64,000 nt of DNA, from NCBI GenBank assembly GCA_965222125.1, contig CBDCTC010000006.1, positions 1,674,001 through 1,738,000 on the forward strand, read 5' to 3'. The translations under genes were made by a program, and so were the position numbers. Origin of the DNA: CAZENU01 sp965222125. GTDB lineage: Bacteria; Chloroflexota; Dehalococcoidia; Lucifugimonadales; CAZENU01. Each line of letters begins with the position of its first letter. Position 1 is the first letter of the stretch. Below, one piece after another: positions 44,070-51,288 of the stretch. The notes beneath the pieces are model-generated. The model did no database searches. It was not told the DNA's origin and saw only the letters and a program-made list of their open reading frames with translations.

Positions 44070-45794
44070 CCCGAATCCACCGATGGACATGGATGGACGG
44101 CGTGAGGACAGTGGAAGAGGAGTGAGGGAGTTACAGGGGCGATGATCCGGGCTCGAATTCGGGTAGACGGGAGGTTGGCGGGGGGTCTGCAGGCGCTTTT
44201 GGGGGCGCCAATGGCGGTCTGCGATGGGCGCTGTGGGACAAGATGAGGACAGAGGACGCGGCAAGAGGCGCTCGCGGACCAGGGTGGCGCGAGTTGGCGG
44301 GGACGTTCAGTAGGCCTGATGGCGGGTCAGTGGCAAACGGGCGCCGTCAGGTCGGGAGTGGAATGGCTCGCAATCGAGCCAGGGCGCGAGTGAACTGGGT
44401 TTCCCAAGGCCAGCCCTGTGGCAGATGCAAAGTGAGGCGGCGGGCCGAGCGGGTGAGCCGTCCGGCCAGGGAGAAGAAGCGCCGCCGGAGGGTCCTGGTG
44501 GTCACCACCCCCTCGCCCAGACCGATGCGGGCTGTCCAGCGGGCCAGGTTGTGGGCCATCACCTGGACCGCCAGCCAGGCGGCGTTGGCGGCGAAGCGGC
44601 CCGAGGGGAGATGGTTGAGTCCGACGCCGTACTTCAGGTCTCGGATGGCATTCTCGATCTCGGCGTGGCGGCGGTGGTCGGCCTCCAGTTCCAGGGTCTC
44701 CCCGTCCCGGTCGGTGATGAAGCCGTGATAGCTGTAGGTGGCGAAGAGGGCCAGTTGGGAACCGGGCGTGGGCTTCACCCGCCGCACGATGAGCCGTACC
44801 GGCGCGGCGTCGGGCTCACTCTGGAAGGGGGTGTAGGTGATCTCGGCCACATCGGCGGCGCCGTCCATCCAGTAGGGAACCGGCGTCCAGGCATCTTCGG
44901 GTATCGCCTCGATGAGATTGTGCAGGCTTTTGTGATGGCGGATGGTGATGGAGAAGCGCACGTCCAGCTTGCGGCAGACGACGACCAGGGCGTGGGTGTA
45001 GAAGCCGCTGTCGGCCCGCACCGTGAGTTGTCCCCTGGCCCCGCCGTAGCGCACCCGCCCCACCGTTTCCCGCAGGAAGTGGGCGGCGCCGCGGGCGGTG
45101 TTGGCGCGGCCCTCACGCAGCCGGGCCATCAGCACGTCGCCGGTTCCGGCGGCGACAGCCAGCAGCGGGTGATAGCCCCGCTTGCCGGTATAGCCGTGGT
45201 GGCGTGCGCCCTCCTTGGCCAGTCCGTAGGTCTCGCAGATCGTCGAATCAAGGTCGATGGTGAACGGTGCGTCGCTGGGTCCGGCCCCAGCCGCCCAGGC
45301 CTGGGCCAGCAGCTCCCGGCTCACCCGGTCCAGTTGGCGGACATGGCCCCACCGGAAACTGCGCAGGAAGGTGCCCAGGGTGGAGGGCGCCTTGACCGTG
45401 CCGCCCAGGGTGCGGGCTGTCCCCCCGGTGCGCAACACATCGGCGTCGTCAATACAGTCGCCGCCAGCCAGCGCAGACGCAACCAGGGTCAGTATCTTGT
45501 CCCCCGCGTTGGCCCGCCCCGGCGCGACGCCCAGGTTGAGGTGATGGTCGACGAGTTCCCGCAGGCCCAGGTGCTGGGCGAGGGTGGCCGGAAGGAGCAG
45601 CCCGGCATTGGCCACCAGGCGGTGGTCGTCGAAAGAGACACGGATGCGGTCGGGGTGGTTGCGTGGTAGCATCTATTGGGTGCTCCTTGTTCTGGGGTCG
45701 GTTTGCTGTTACAAAACCATTATCCCAGATTCACAGGAGCACCCTCTTGCCGCTTCAGGACACTGACCCGACGCCCTCCTTCGGTGGATTCGGG
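44069..45794 (-). mobile_element. IS1380-family element, copy b
   Basis: Same element as at 21301-23187, in the opposite orientation. The ends are CCCGAATCCACCGATGG (44070-44086) and the inverse, CCTTCGGTGGATTCGGG (45778-45794). A CTTA direct repeat flanks it at 44065-44068 and 45795-45798. About 1726 bp. It lacks some 160 bases present downstream of the transposase in copy a. Its insertion split the antitoxin gene of a BrnT-type locus after the third codon. Confidence 0.83.
44347..45672 (-). CDS. IS1380-family transposase (copy b)
   Basis: This 441-residue protein is nearly the same as the transposase at 21423-22748, with scattered replacements (for example LLAQAWAAGAGPSDAPFTIDLDS versus LLARAWQASAGPGDSPLTIDLDS). 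All catalytic segments are intact: TIDLDSTICETYG, LTVRADSGFYTHALV and RRHAEIENAIRDLKYGVGLNHL. It has the same start context (AAGGAGC, ATG) and should be functional. Two inverted copies 22 kb apart could mediate inversion of the intervening DNA. Confidence 0.9.
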   Translation of the reverse strand: MLPRNHPDRIRVSFDDHRLVANAGLLLPATLAQHLGLRELVDHHLNLGVAPGRANAGDKILTLVASALAGGDCIDDADVLRTGGTARTLGGTVKAPSTLGTFLRSFRWGHVRQLDRVSRELLAQAWAAGAGPSDAPFTIDLDSTICETYGLAKEGARHHGYTGKRGYHPLLAVAAGTGDVLMARLREGRANTARGAAHFLRETVGRVRYGGARGQLTVRADSGFYTHALVVVCRKLDVRFSITIRHHKSLHNLIEAIPEDAWTPVPYWMDGAADVAEITYTPFQSEPDAAPVRLIVRRVKPTPGSQLALFATYSYHGFITDRDGETLELEADHRRHAEIENAIRDLKYGVGLNHLPSGRFAANAAWLAVQVMAHNLARWTARIGLGEGVVTTRTLRRRFFSLAGRLTRSARRLTLHLPQGWPWETQFTRALARLRAIPLPT

Positions 45795-46331
45795 CTTAAG
45801 CGCGGGACAATCTGGCCGACAGCCGAGGAAGAGGCGGCCATTCAGGCGCAGATTGCCGAAGACCCGGACGACTACGAGAAGGACGCGGAGTGGTTCGAGC
45901 AGGCTCGTCCCGCCAGCGAGGTGGCCCCGGAGCTGGTGGAGGCGTATCGCCGCGGGGAGATACGAATCGCCCCGGGCCTAGGGTCGGACCTGCCTGTCCC
46001 GCCCGGCGCGACGCTTAGGGAAGAGCTCGCGGCCAGGGGCATGAGTCAACGGAAGCTGGCCAAGGCGATGGGCCGGCCGGTCCAGGCCGTCAACAGGATC
46101 GTTCTCGGACACAAAGCCCTCACGCCGCGCACCGCCCTGGAGCTCGAGCGCGTGTTGGGGATCCCAGCGCACTTCTGGACGAGACTCGAGGCCGACTACC
46201 GTCTTGCCCTGGAACGGGCGCGAGGCGTCGGCGGAACTCCCGTTACGCCAAACAGCCAGGAAACCCCAATCCCCCCCTCTGGCATTCCCGCGAACGCGGG
46301 AATCCATCCCCGACAGGATCCGCCACTATGA
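45795..46331 (+). pseudogene. BrnA-like/HigA-like hybrid antitoxin, split from its start codon by IS copy b
   Basis: The frame resumes at 45795 as LKRGTIWPTAEEEAAIQAQIAEDPDDYEKDAEWFEQARPASEVAPELVEAY. Removing the IS joins it to ATG-CCG-AAG at 44056, giving MPKLKRGTIWPT, a typical BrnA-family start. Instead of the usual ribbon-helix-helix end, it continues as PPGATLREELAARGMSQRKLAKAMGRPVQAVNRIVLGHKALTPRTALELERVLGIPAHFW, a HigA-type XRE helix-turn-helix. The last 15 residues (GIPANAGIHPRQD...) are translation of a family A palindrome. A longer frame beginning inside the IS (45663) could still express it. Confidence 0.68.
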
Positions 46332-46353
46332 CACCGGAAGCATTCCGTCACGC
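46283..46353 (+). repeat. Palindromic repeat, family A, long form (copy 2)
   Basis: CATTCCCGCGAACGCGGGAATCC palindrome, then a conserved tail (CCCCGACAGGATCCG...ATGACACCGGAAGC...CCGTCAC) shared with 50302-50377. It forms the 3' end of the antitoxin remnant. Confidence 0.75.
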
Positions 46354-46412
46354 CCCGCCGGCCCGATCAGGTGGGGAATCCAGGGAAAGCTGAACCGCGG
46401 GAGGAGACACAC

Positions 46413-47138
46413 GTGCGACCCAACAAGATACTCGCCCGGATGCGTGAGGGCAGGCCGGCGACCGGCAGCCAGCTGGCTTTTCCGTCGGCCGCGCTGATCG
46501 AGCTGATGGGCGTGGCCGGGCTCGACTTCGTCATCCTCGACGGAGAGCACGGGACGTTCTCGTGGGAGAGCCTGGAGGACATGTGCCGCGTGGCCGACCT
46601 CGCCGGCGTCACGACGATCGCCCGGGTGCCCAACATCGAGGAGTCGACCATCCTGCGCTACCTCGACCGGGGCGTGCAGGGCATCCTCGGCCCCGGGATC
46701 GACAACGGGGAGCAGGCGCGGCAGCTCGCCGACGCGTGCTACTACGCGCCGCTCGGCAGGCGCGGGCTCGGCGGAGCGCCTCGCGCCGCCGACTACGTCA
46801 ACCTGGCCGGTCGCGAGTACCTCGACGGCGCGAACCGCGAGATGCTGGTCGTGGCCTTCCTGGAGCACGCCGAGGCGCTGGACAACCTGGACGACATCCT
46901 GGCCGTGGACGGCATCCACGCCTACTACGTCGGGCCGCAGGACATGTCGGTGTCGTTGGGGCTGGGCGGTCAGCCGCACCACCCGCGGATCGAGAAGGTG
47001 ACCGAGCAGGTGAAGCAGGCCGCGGAGGCTGCGGGCAAGCTCTACTTCGGCGACATGGTCGTTGCGGACCGGGCCACCAACTTCTTCCTCAAGGGCATCG
47101 AGGTCTGGCTGGACGAGAACAGCAGGCGGCTCGCCTGA
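46413..47138 (+). CDS. HpcH/HpaI-family aldolase
   Basis: This 241-residue class II (metal-dependent) pyruvate aldolase starts at a GTG at 46413, seven bases behind GGAGGAG. It contains AALIELMGVAGLDFVILDGEHGTFSWESLEDM (D-x-E-H, catalytic His), TTIARVPNIEESTILRYLDRGVQGILGPGIDNGEQAR (R-V, metal Glu region), YYAPLGRRGLGG, and VDGIHAYYVGPQDMSVSLG (Asp metal ligand). Such enzymes cleave 4-hydroxy-2-oxo acids such as 2-keto-3-deoxy sugar acids or HHED. With many sugar dehydrogenases nearby, sugar-acid breakdown is the natural guess. It ends just before the metG promoter. Confidence 0.87.
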   Translation: MRPNKILARMREGRPATGSQLAFPSAALIELMGVAGLDFVILDGEHGTFSWESLEDMCRVADLAGVTTIARVPNIEESTILRYLDRGVQGILGPGIDNGEQARQLADACYYAPLGRRGLGGAPRAADYVNLAGREYLDGANREMLVVAFLEHAEALDNLDDILAVDGIHAYYVGPQDMSVSLGLGGQPHHPRIEKVTEQVKQAAEAAGKLYFGDMVVADRATNFFLKGIEVWLDENSRRLA

Positions 47139-47170
47139 TACGGCGTGGTAACATATCCGGTAGACGTCAG

Positions 47171-47260
47171 ATGAACACTGCATTGACTCCCCAGAGCGGC
47201 ACGATGATGAGCAACGCCATGGCTATGCGCCATGGCCGCACGACGTTGGGGAGGACATAG
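47171..47260 (+). CDS. Putative Met-rich leader peptide of metG
   Basis: A 29-codon ORF (ATG at 47171, TAG at 47258) contains five Met codons, at positions 1, 12, 13, 17 and 19; the central part reads MMSNAMAM. It may also begin at the ATG at 47204, giving 18 residues. No strong ribosome-binding site is seen, and initiation would be close to the predicted transcription start. Its Met density and its placement over the switch stems are the reasons to call it a control peptide. Confidence 0.5.
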   Translation: MNTALTPQSGTMMSNAMAMRHGRTTLGRT

Positions 47261-47293
47261 CGCGGATACCGCGACAGCAGTCTGTTTCACGAG

Positions 47294-47320
47294 GGCCTCC
47301 CGAACGGGAGGCCTTTTCTA
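47294..47320 (+). terminator. Intrinsic terminator in the metG leader
   Basis: GGCCTCCC/GGGAGGCC (47294-47301 with 47306-47313), GAAC loop, followed directly by TTTTCTATTT. It lies 27 bases before the metG ATG, so it can only make sense as an attenuator or an upstream-gene terminator. Confidence 0.8.
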
Positions 47321-47346
47321 TTTCCGGCGATATTGGAGAAGTTCCA

Positions 47347-48873
47347 ATGAACGACACCAGCTACATAACGACCCCCATCTACTACGTGAACGACGGGCCC
47401 CACCACGGGCACGCCTACACGACGGTGCTCGGCGACGTCCTGGTGCGTTACGCGCGTCTTCGGGGCTGCGCCGCGTTCCTGCTGGTCGGGACCGACGAAC
47501 ACGGGCAGAAGGTGCAGGACGCGGCCCGCGCCAGCGGCGTCGACCCTCAGACCTAGGCGGACCGGCTCGTGGTCAAGTTCCGAGAGGCCTGGCGCGGGCT
47601 GCACGTCGAGTACGACGACTTCATCCGCACGACCGAGGAGCGGCACCGGCTCGCGGTCACCGCGGTCCTCCAGCGCCTCTGGGACGAGGGCGAGATCTAC
47701 CGGGGCGAATACGAGGGCTGGTACTGCGTTCCGGACGAGCGGTTCTGGACAGACAGGGACGTCACCGATCGTCAGTGCCCCGACTGCGGCCGCCCCGCGG
47801 AGTGGCTGTCTGAGCAGAACTACTTCTTCCGCATGGGCAAACACCGGGAGTGGCTGATCGAGCACGTCGAGACGCACCCCGACTTCATCCTGCCGGAGAA
47901 CCGGCGCAACGAGGTGCTCGGCTATCTGCGCCGGCCCCTGGGCGACCTGCGCATCTCGCGGCCGGCCGCGCGCGTCGGCTGGGGGATCCCTCTGCCGTTC
48001 GATCCCGCCTACGTCACGTACGTCTGGTTCGACGCGCTGCTGAACTACGTGACCGCCGCCGGGCATCTCTCAGACGACGGATGCTTCTCCGAGATGTGGC
48101 CGTCCGCCACTCACGTCATAGGCAAGGACATCCTGATCACGCACGCCGTATACTGGCCGACGATGCTCCGGGCCGTCGGACTGCCGCCGCCGAGGACGAT
48201 CCTAGCCCACCCCTGGTGGCTGATCAGGGGCGCGAATATGTCCAAGTCGCGGGGCGTCGTCGTCAAGCCGCTCACGTTGGCCGAGCGCTACGGGGTCGAC
48301 GCGCTCAGGTTCTACCTGATGAGCGGCATCGGCCCCGGCCGGGACGCCAACTTCGACGAGGATGTCCTGCGCGCCCGGTACCGGTCCGAGCTGGCCAACG
48401 ATCTGGGGAACCTGCTGCACCGGCTGGTCGACATGATCGGGCGCTACTGCGGGGGCAGAGTGCCCGCCCCGGGCGAGCTGTCGGAAGCCGACGCGGCGGT
48501 GGGGCGTAGCTTCGAAGGACCGGCGACCACCGTGTTCGACCACGTAGACGCGTTGGAGGTGAACCGGGCGGTGCTGCTGGTGATCGACGCGATCGGCGGC
48601 GTCAACCGTTACGTCGAGCACGCCGCGCCCTGGGCGGCCGCGAAAGAGGGACGCGTAGATGACGTGGAAGCGGTCCTGTATCACGCGGCCGAGGCGCTCC
48701 GGCTGGCGTCGGTGCTCCTGTGGCCCATAATGCCCGAGCGGATGGCCGAGCTATGGCGCCGCCTCGGCTGGGATGCGCCGACCCCGCTGCCGGAGGGGCT
48801 CTCCTGGGGAGGACTCGCGCCGGGTACGCCGGTGGCGTCCGGGGCGCCCCTCCTCCCGCAGCTCGATGAGTGA
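47347..48873 (+). CDS. metG: Methionyl-tRNA synthetase, interrupted by one in-frame amber codon
   Basis: The frame starts at the ATG at 47347 behind GGAGAAG. It reads YITTPIYYVNDGPHHGHAYTTVLGDVLVRYAR (HIGH motif) and GTDEHGQKVQDAARASGVDPQT, meets a TAG at 47554-47556, then continues in the same frame as ADRLVVKFREAWRGLHVEYDDFIRTTEERH. Family proteins have an aromatic residue here, so TAC or TAT to TAG is the simplest change. The rest is intact: one zinc-binding CPDCGRP, NMSKSRGVVVKP (KMSKS) and the anticodon-binding helices. Total about 508 residues, without a C-terminal tRNA-binding domain. TAG is a normal stop elsewhere in this window. Expect either a sequencing error, readthrough, or a second metG. 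Confidence 0.85.
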
Positions 48874-48992
48874 CCCCCTGGCAGCATGGGGCGCCCCTCT
48901 TCCCGAGGCTTGACGCGTGAGCCCCTGGCGGGATGGGAAGGGCGCGCTGCCGATGCGCGGCGCTCGGCTCCCGCGTCTGTGAGACCTTTGAA

Positions 48993-49388
48993 CAATCGTC
49001 ATTCCCGCGACGGCGGGAATCCACGGCGGGGGGCCGGCGATGGGTTCCCGTCTCCACGGGAACGACGGGCGGCGGCGGCGTACCCACAATCGTCGGCGAG
49101 AATCCACGGCCCCACAATCGTCATTCCCGCGACGGCGGGAATCCACGGCGGGGGGCGGGCGATGGGTTCCCGTCTGCACGGGAACGACGGGCGGCGGCGG
49201 CGTACCCACAATCGTCAGCGAGAATCCACGGCCCCACAACCGTCATTCCCGCGACGGCGGGAATCCACGGCGGGGGGCCGGCGATGGGTTCCCGTCTGCA
49301 CGGGAACGACGGGCGGCGGCGGCGTACCCACAATCGTCATTCCCGTGAGTGGAGTTACGCAAGGGTCTCTCTCTACGGGAACGACGGG
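48993..49388 (+). repeat. 122-bp tandem repeat array built of palindromes
   Basis: Three units start at 48993, 49115 and 49237 (exactly 122 bases each), with a partial fourth from 49331. Each unit holds two palindromes, a family A one (CATTCCCGCGACGGCGGGAATCC) and TTCCCGTCTNCACGGGAA, plus GC-rich spacer. It fills the gap between metG and thyX. Frames through it give low-complexity RRRES-type peptides and are not genes. Confidence 0.9.
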
Positions 49389-49389
49389 G

Positions 49390-50178
49390 CTAGACCTTGC
49401 GGTTCTTGGTCGTGTACCAGGGCAGGCCGTCGGCCATCTCCATCTCGTAGTCGGCGAAGATGTTGGGCCAGCGGCCCATGGCGATCTCTGCCACCTGCCC
49501 GAAGACGAGCCTGATCTCCTCCTCGGCCCACGGCGCCGTGCGCTGCTCGATCACGTGCCTGATGGCGCGCATGTTCGCCGACCAGCCGATGTTGGTGGCG
49601 AGGCCAATCGGGGCGACGCGCCGGAACGCCGAGGTCAGCTTCTTCTTCTCGTCGAACGGCTTGTCGCCCTCGTCTATCTCGAACAGCTCCGCGAGCTCGA
49701 CCTGCAGGCGGGCGAGCTTGTCCATCGTCCGCGCGAATATCTCCATGCCCTCGGTCGACTCCCGGACGGCGGTCGGCGCGTACCAGCTCAGGTCGGTCAG
49801 GCGGGCGAAGCGGAGGCTCTCCTGCGACATGGCGGTCCCGGCCCTGTGGCGGACGAGCTCGTGGGTGAACACCCTGCTCACGTCGGCGAAGAAGAAGTTG
49901 GCGACGGCGTGCTCGAAGATCGAGCCGTCGCCCTTCTCCAGCGTGTTCGTCAGGTACGACTTGTTCGTCCCGCGGACCCTCGTGATGTTCGGGTTCAGCT
50001 CCGTGCCGAAGGACCGGTAACAGCAGCGGCCGTAGATCTCGGTGATCAGCTCGGCGGACGACTCGGCGTCCGAGCGCCACTCCGGGACGCCGTAGTGGGC
50101 CATCAGCGCGGCGATGCCGTCCGTGTTGGCCTGCGTCTCGCCTATCAGGAAAACCTTCGGCTCCACTACGTTGCCCAC
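49390..50178 (-). CDS. thyX: Flavin-dependent thymidylate synthase
   Basis: This 262-residue enzyme methylates dUMP to dTMP using FAD, NADPH and methylene-THF. The signature region is VFTHELVRHRAGTAMSQESLRFARL. The classic ThyX motif is R-H-R-x7-S; here the serine follows after eight residues (AGTAMSQE-S), a one-residue expansion. Other family features are FEHAVANFFFADVSRVFTHELVRHR and NIGWSANMRAIRHVIEQRTAPWAEEEIR (the C-terminal R-x-x-x-x-x-x-R helix). The ATG at 50178 was chosen. No thyA is in the window, so this may be the cell's route to dTMP. Confidence 0.92.
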   Translation of the reverse strand: MGNVVEPKVFLIGETQANTDGIAALMAHYGVPEWRSDAESSAELITEIYGRCCYRSFGTELNPNITRVRGTNKSYLTNTLEKGDGSIFEHAVANFFFADVSRVFTHELVRHRAGTAMSQESLRFARLTDLSWYAPTAVRESTEGMEIFARTMDKLARLQVELAELFEIDEGDKPFDEKKKLTSAFRRVAPIGLATNIGWSANMRAIRHVIEQRTAPWAEEEIRLVFGQVAEIAMGRWPNIFADYEMEMADGLPWYTTKNRKV

Positions 50179-50301
50179 GTCTGCCTCCCGGTCCGCAGTC
50201 GCGGCCTAGGTTAGCACGGAGTAGTGGATAGTGGATGGTGGATAGTGGTTAGTTGGGGAATCGGGTGGAGGTGGAGCCCCACCTGCCAAAATGCCCCACC
50301 T

Positions 50302-50377
50302 CCGTCATTCCCGCGAACGCGGGAATCTATCCCCAACAGGGTGCGTCACCATGACACCGCAAGCAGTCCGTCACTTC
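50302..50377 (+). repeat. Palindromic repeat, family A, long form (copy 3)
   Basis: CATTCCCGCGAACGCGGGAATC palindrome plus the same about 45-base tail as at 46283 (CCCCAACAGGGTGCG...ATGACACCGCAAGC...CCGTCAC). It is preceded at 50221-50260 by a short GTGGATAGTGGAT-type direct repeat. Together they fill the gap before the retropepsin-like gene. Confidence 0.75.
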
Positions 50378-50443
50378 CAGGGGCATTGCATCAGAGGCCG
50401 GATGCGCTACGATGGATGCCTACATCACGGTTGGGGAACTGGA

Positions 50444-50800
50444 TTGGGCATAACCCACGTCGAAGTCGAAGTAGCCGGTACGGCGGCTCCCAACGACGGG
50501 GAGATGCTGAGCTTCCTACTAGACTCGGGCGTGATCCATTCGGTCGTCCCGGCTGCCGTCCTGGACAGGCTTGGAATCGAGCCCCTGGACACGCAGGTGT
50601 TCATGCTGGCCGACGGGACGAAGGTCACGCGACGCAAGGGAGGCGCGGTGTTCCGCTACGACCGGAGAGTCGGCGGCGCCAACGTGATCTTCGGAGAGCC
50701 GGGCGACAGCGTGCTGCTGGGCGTGACCACACTGGAGCCCCTCGGCCTCGCGCTGGACCCGCTGCGCCAGGAGCTTCGTCCCCTGCCGATGGTGCTCTGA
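50444..50800 (+). CDS. Retropepsin-like aspartyl protease domain protein
   Basis: This 118-residue single-domain protein matches the bacterial retroviral-type aspartyl protease group: GITHVEVEVAG at the start, MLSFLLDSGVIHSVVPAAVLDRLGIEPLDTQVFMLADGT (D-S-G catalytic triad), and SVLLGVTTLEPLGLALDPLRQELRPLPMVL at the end. I place the start at a TTG at 50444 behind GGGGAAC because the family begins with M-G-x-x-x-V. Longer frames run back through a palindromic repeat and give non-family sequence. It would act as a homodimer. Bacterial roles are poorly known, though fusions to toxin-antitoxin components exist. Confidence 0.7.
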   Translation: MGITHVEVEVAGTAAPNDGEMLSFLLDSGVIHSVVPAAVLDRLGIEPLDTQVFMLADGTKVTRRKGGAVFRYDRRVGGANVIFGEPGDSVLLGVTTLEPLGLALDPLRQELRPLPMVL

Positions 50801-50826
50801 CCGGCCCCGTCTCTCGCCCGAATCGT

Positions 50827-51225
50827 CTACTGGCCGGCTGCAAGCCTTTCGTAGCCCCACTGCGCCAGGAGTAGACCGGCGGCGACGGCGGCCAGCCCGA
50901 TGCTAATCTGCAGGACCACGTTGGCCGCTCCGGCGAGGTAGGCCCCGTCTCGAAGGAGCCTGATGGTGTCGATGCCGAAGGCGGAGAACGTCGTGAAGCC
51001 GCCGAGCACGCCGACCACGAGGAACGCCTGGGCCTGCGAGCTCAACGGCTGCCGGGCCTCGGCGTATCCAGCGACGAGGCCGATGACGAGGCAGCCCGCC
51101 GCGTTGACCGCCAGGGTGCCGTAGGGAAACCCACCGCTGCCGACAGCGCCCTGCACCCAAGTCGCCACAAGATACCGCAGCACCGCCCCCAGCATACCCC
51201 CCACCCCCACCATCAGCACAACCAA
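50827..51225 (-). CDS. crcB: Fluoride ion channel FluC (CrcB)
   Basis: This 132-residue, four-helix protein exports fluoride. The signatures are MLGAVLRYLV (G-x-x-x-R-Y), GGFPYGTLAVNAAGCLVIGLVAG (G-T-L-x-V-N-x-x-G-x-x-x-x-G) and VGVLGGFTTFSAFGIDTIRL (G-G-x-T-T-F-S-x-F, the fluoride-coordinating Phe box). The start is a TTG at 51225, six bases behind a strong AAGGAGG, better placed than the ATG or GTG codons further in. No fluoride riboswitch is evident in the short upstream space. It lies 63 bases downstream of the large methyltransferase gene on the same strand. Confidence 0.92.
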   Translation of the reverse strand: MVVLMVGVGGMLGAVLRYLVATWVQGAVGSGGFPYGTLAVNAAGCLVIGLVAGYAEARQPLSSQAQAFLVVGVLGGFTTFSAFGIDTIRLLRDGAYLAGAANVVLQISIGLAAVAAGLLLAQWGYERLAAGQ

Positions 51226-51288
51226 GCTAGACCTCCTTGCCAGACGCGGGCCGATTGCATGACATGCTGAATCCGGCTTCGGGAGCTG

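Larger units (their letters stand above)
47146..47320 (+). promoter_or_regulatory. Candidate methionine attenuator upstream of metG
   Basis: An extended -10 (TG-G-TAACAT, 47146-47154) is followed by a Met-rich leader ORF, an intrinsic terminator and alternative stems. Stem P1 pairs CTCCCCA (47187-47193) with TGGGGAG (47247-47253). The same GGGAGG (47249-47254) can instead pair with CCTCCC (47296-47301), the left arm of the terminator, so P1/terminator and antiterminator exclude each other. Smaller hairpins lie between (GCCATGG/CCATGGC, 47216-47236; CGCGG/CCGCG, 47261-47273). A ribosome stalled on Met codons would mask the P1 left arm and favour read-through. A ribosome reaching the stop at 47258-47260 would cover GGGAGG and allow termination. 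A T-box was considered, but the UGGN-ACC core is absent. Confidence 0.6.

Noticed and set aside
47171..47320. T-box riboswitch upstream of metG
   Set aside because: GCGCGGATACCGCG resembles the T-box core only in its right half. The U-G-G-N that pairs with the tRNA acceptor end is missing, and the segment simply forms a CGCGG/CCGCG hairpin.
48993..49388. CRISPR array
   Set aside because: The 122-bp units are repeated whole, with no unique spacers and no cas genes nearby.
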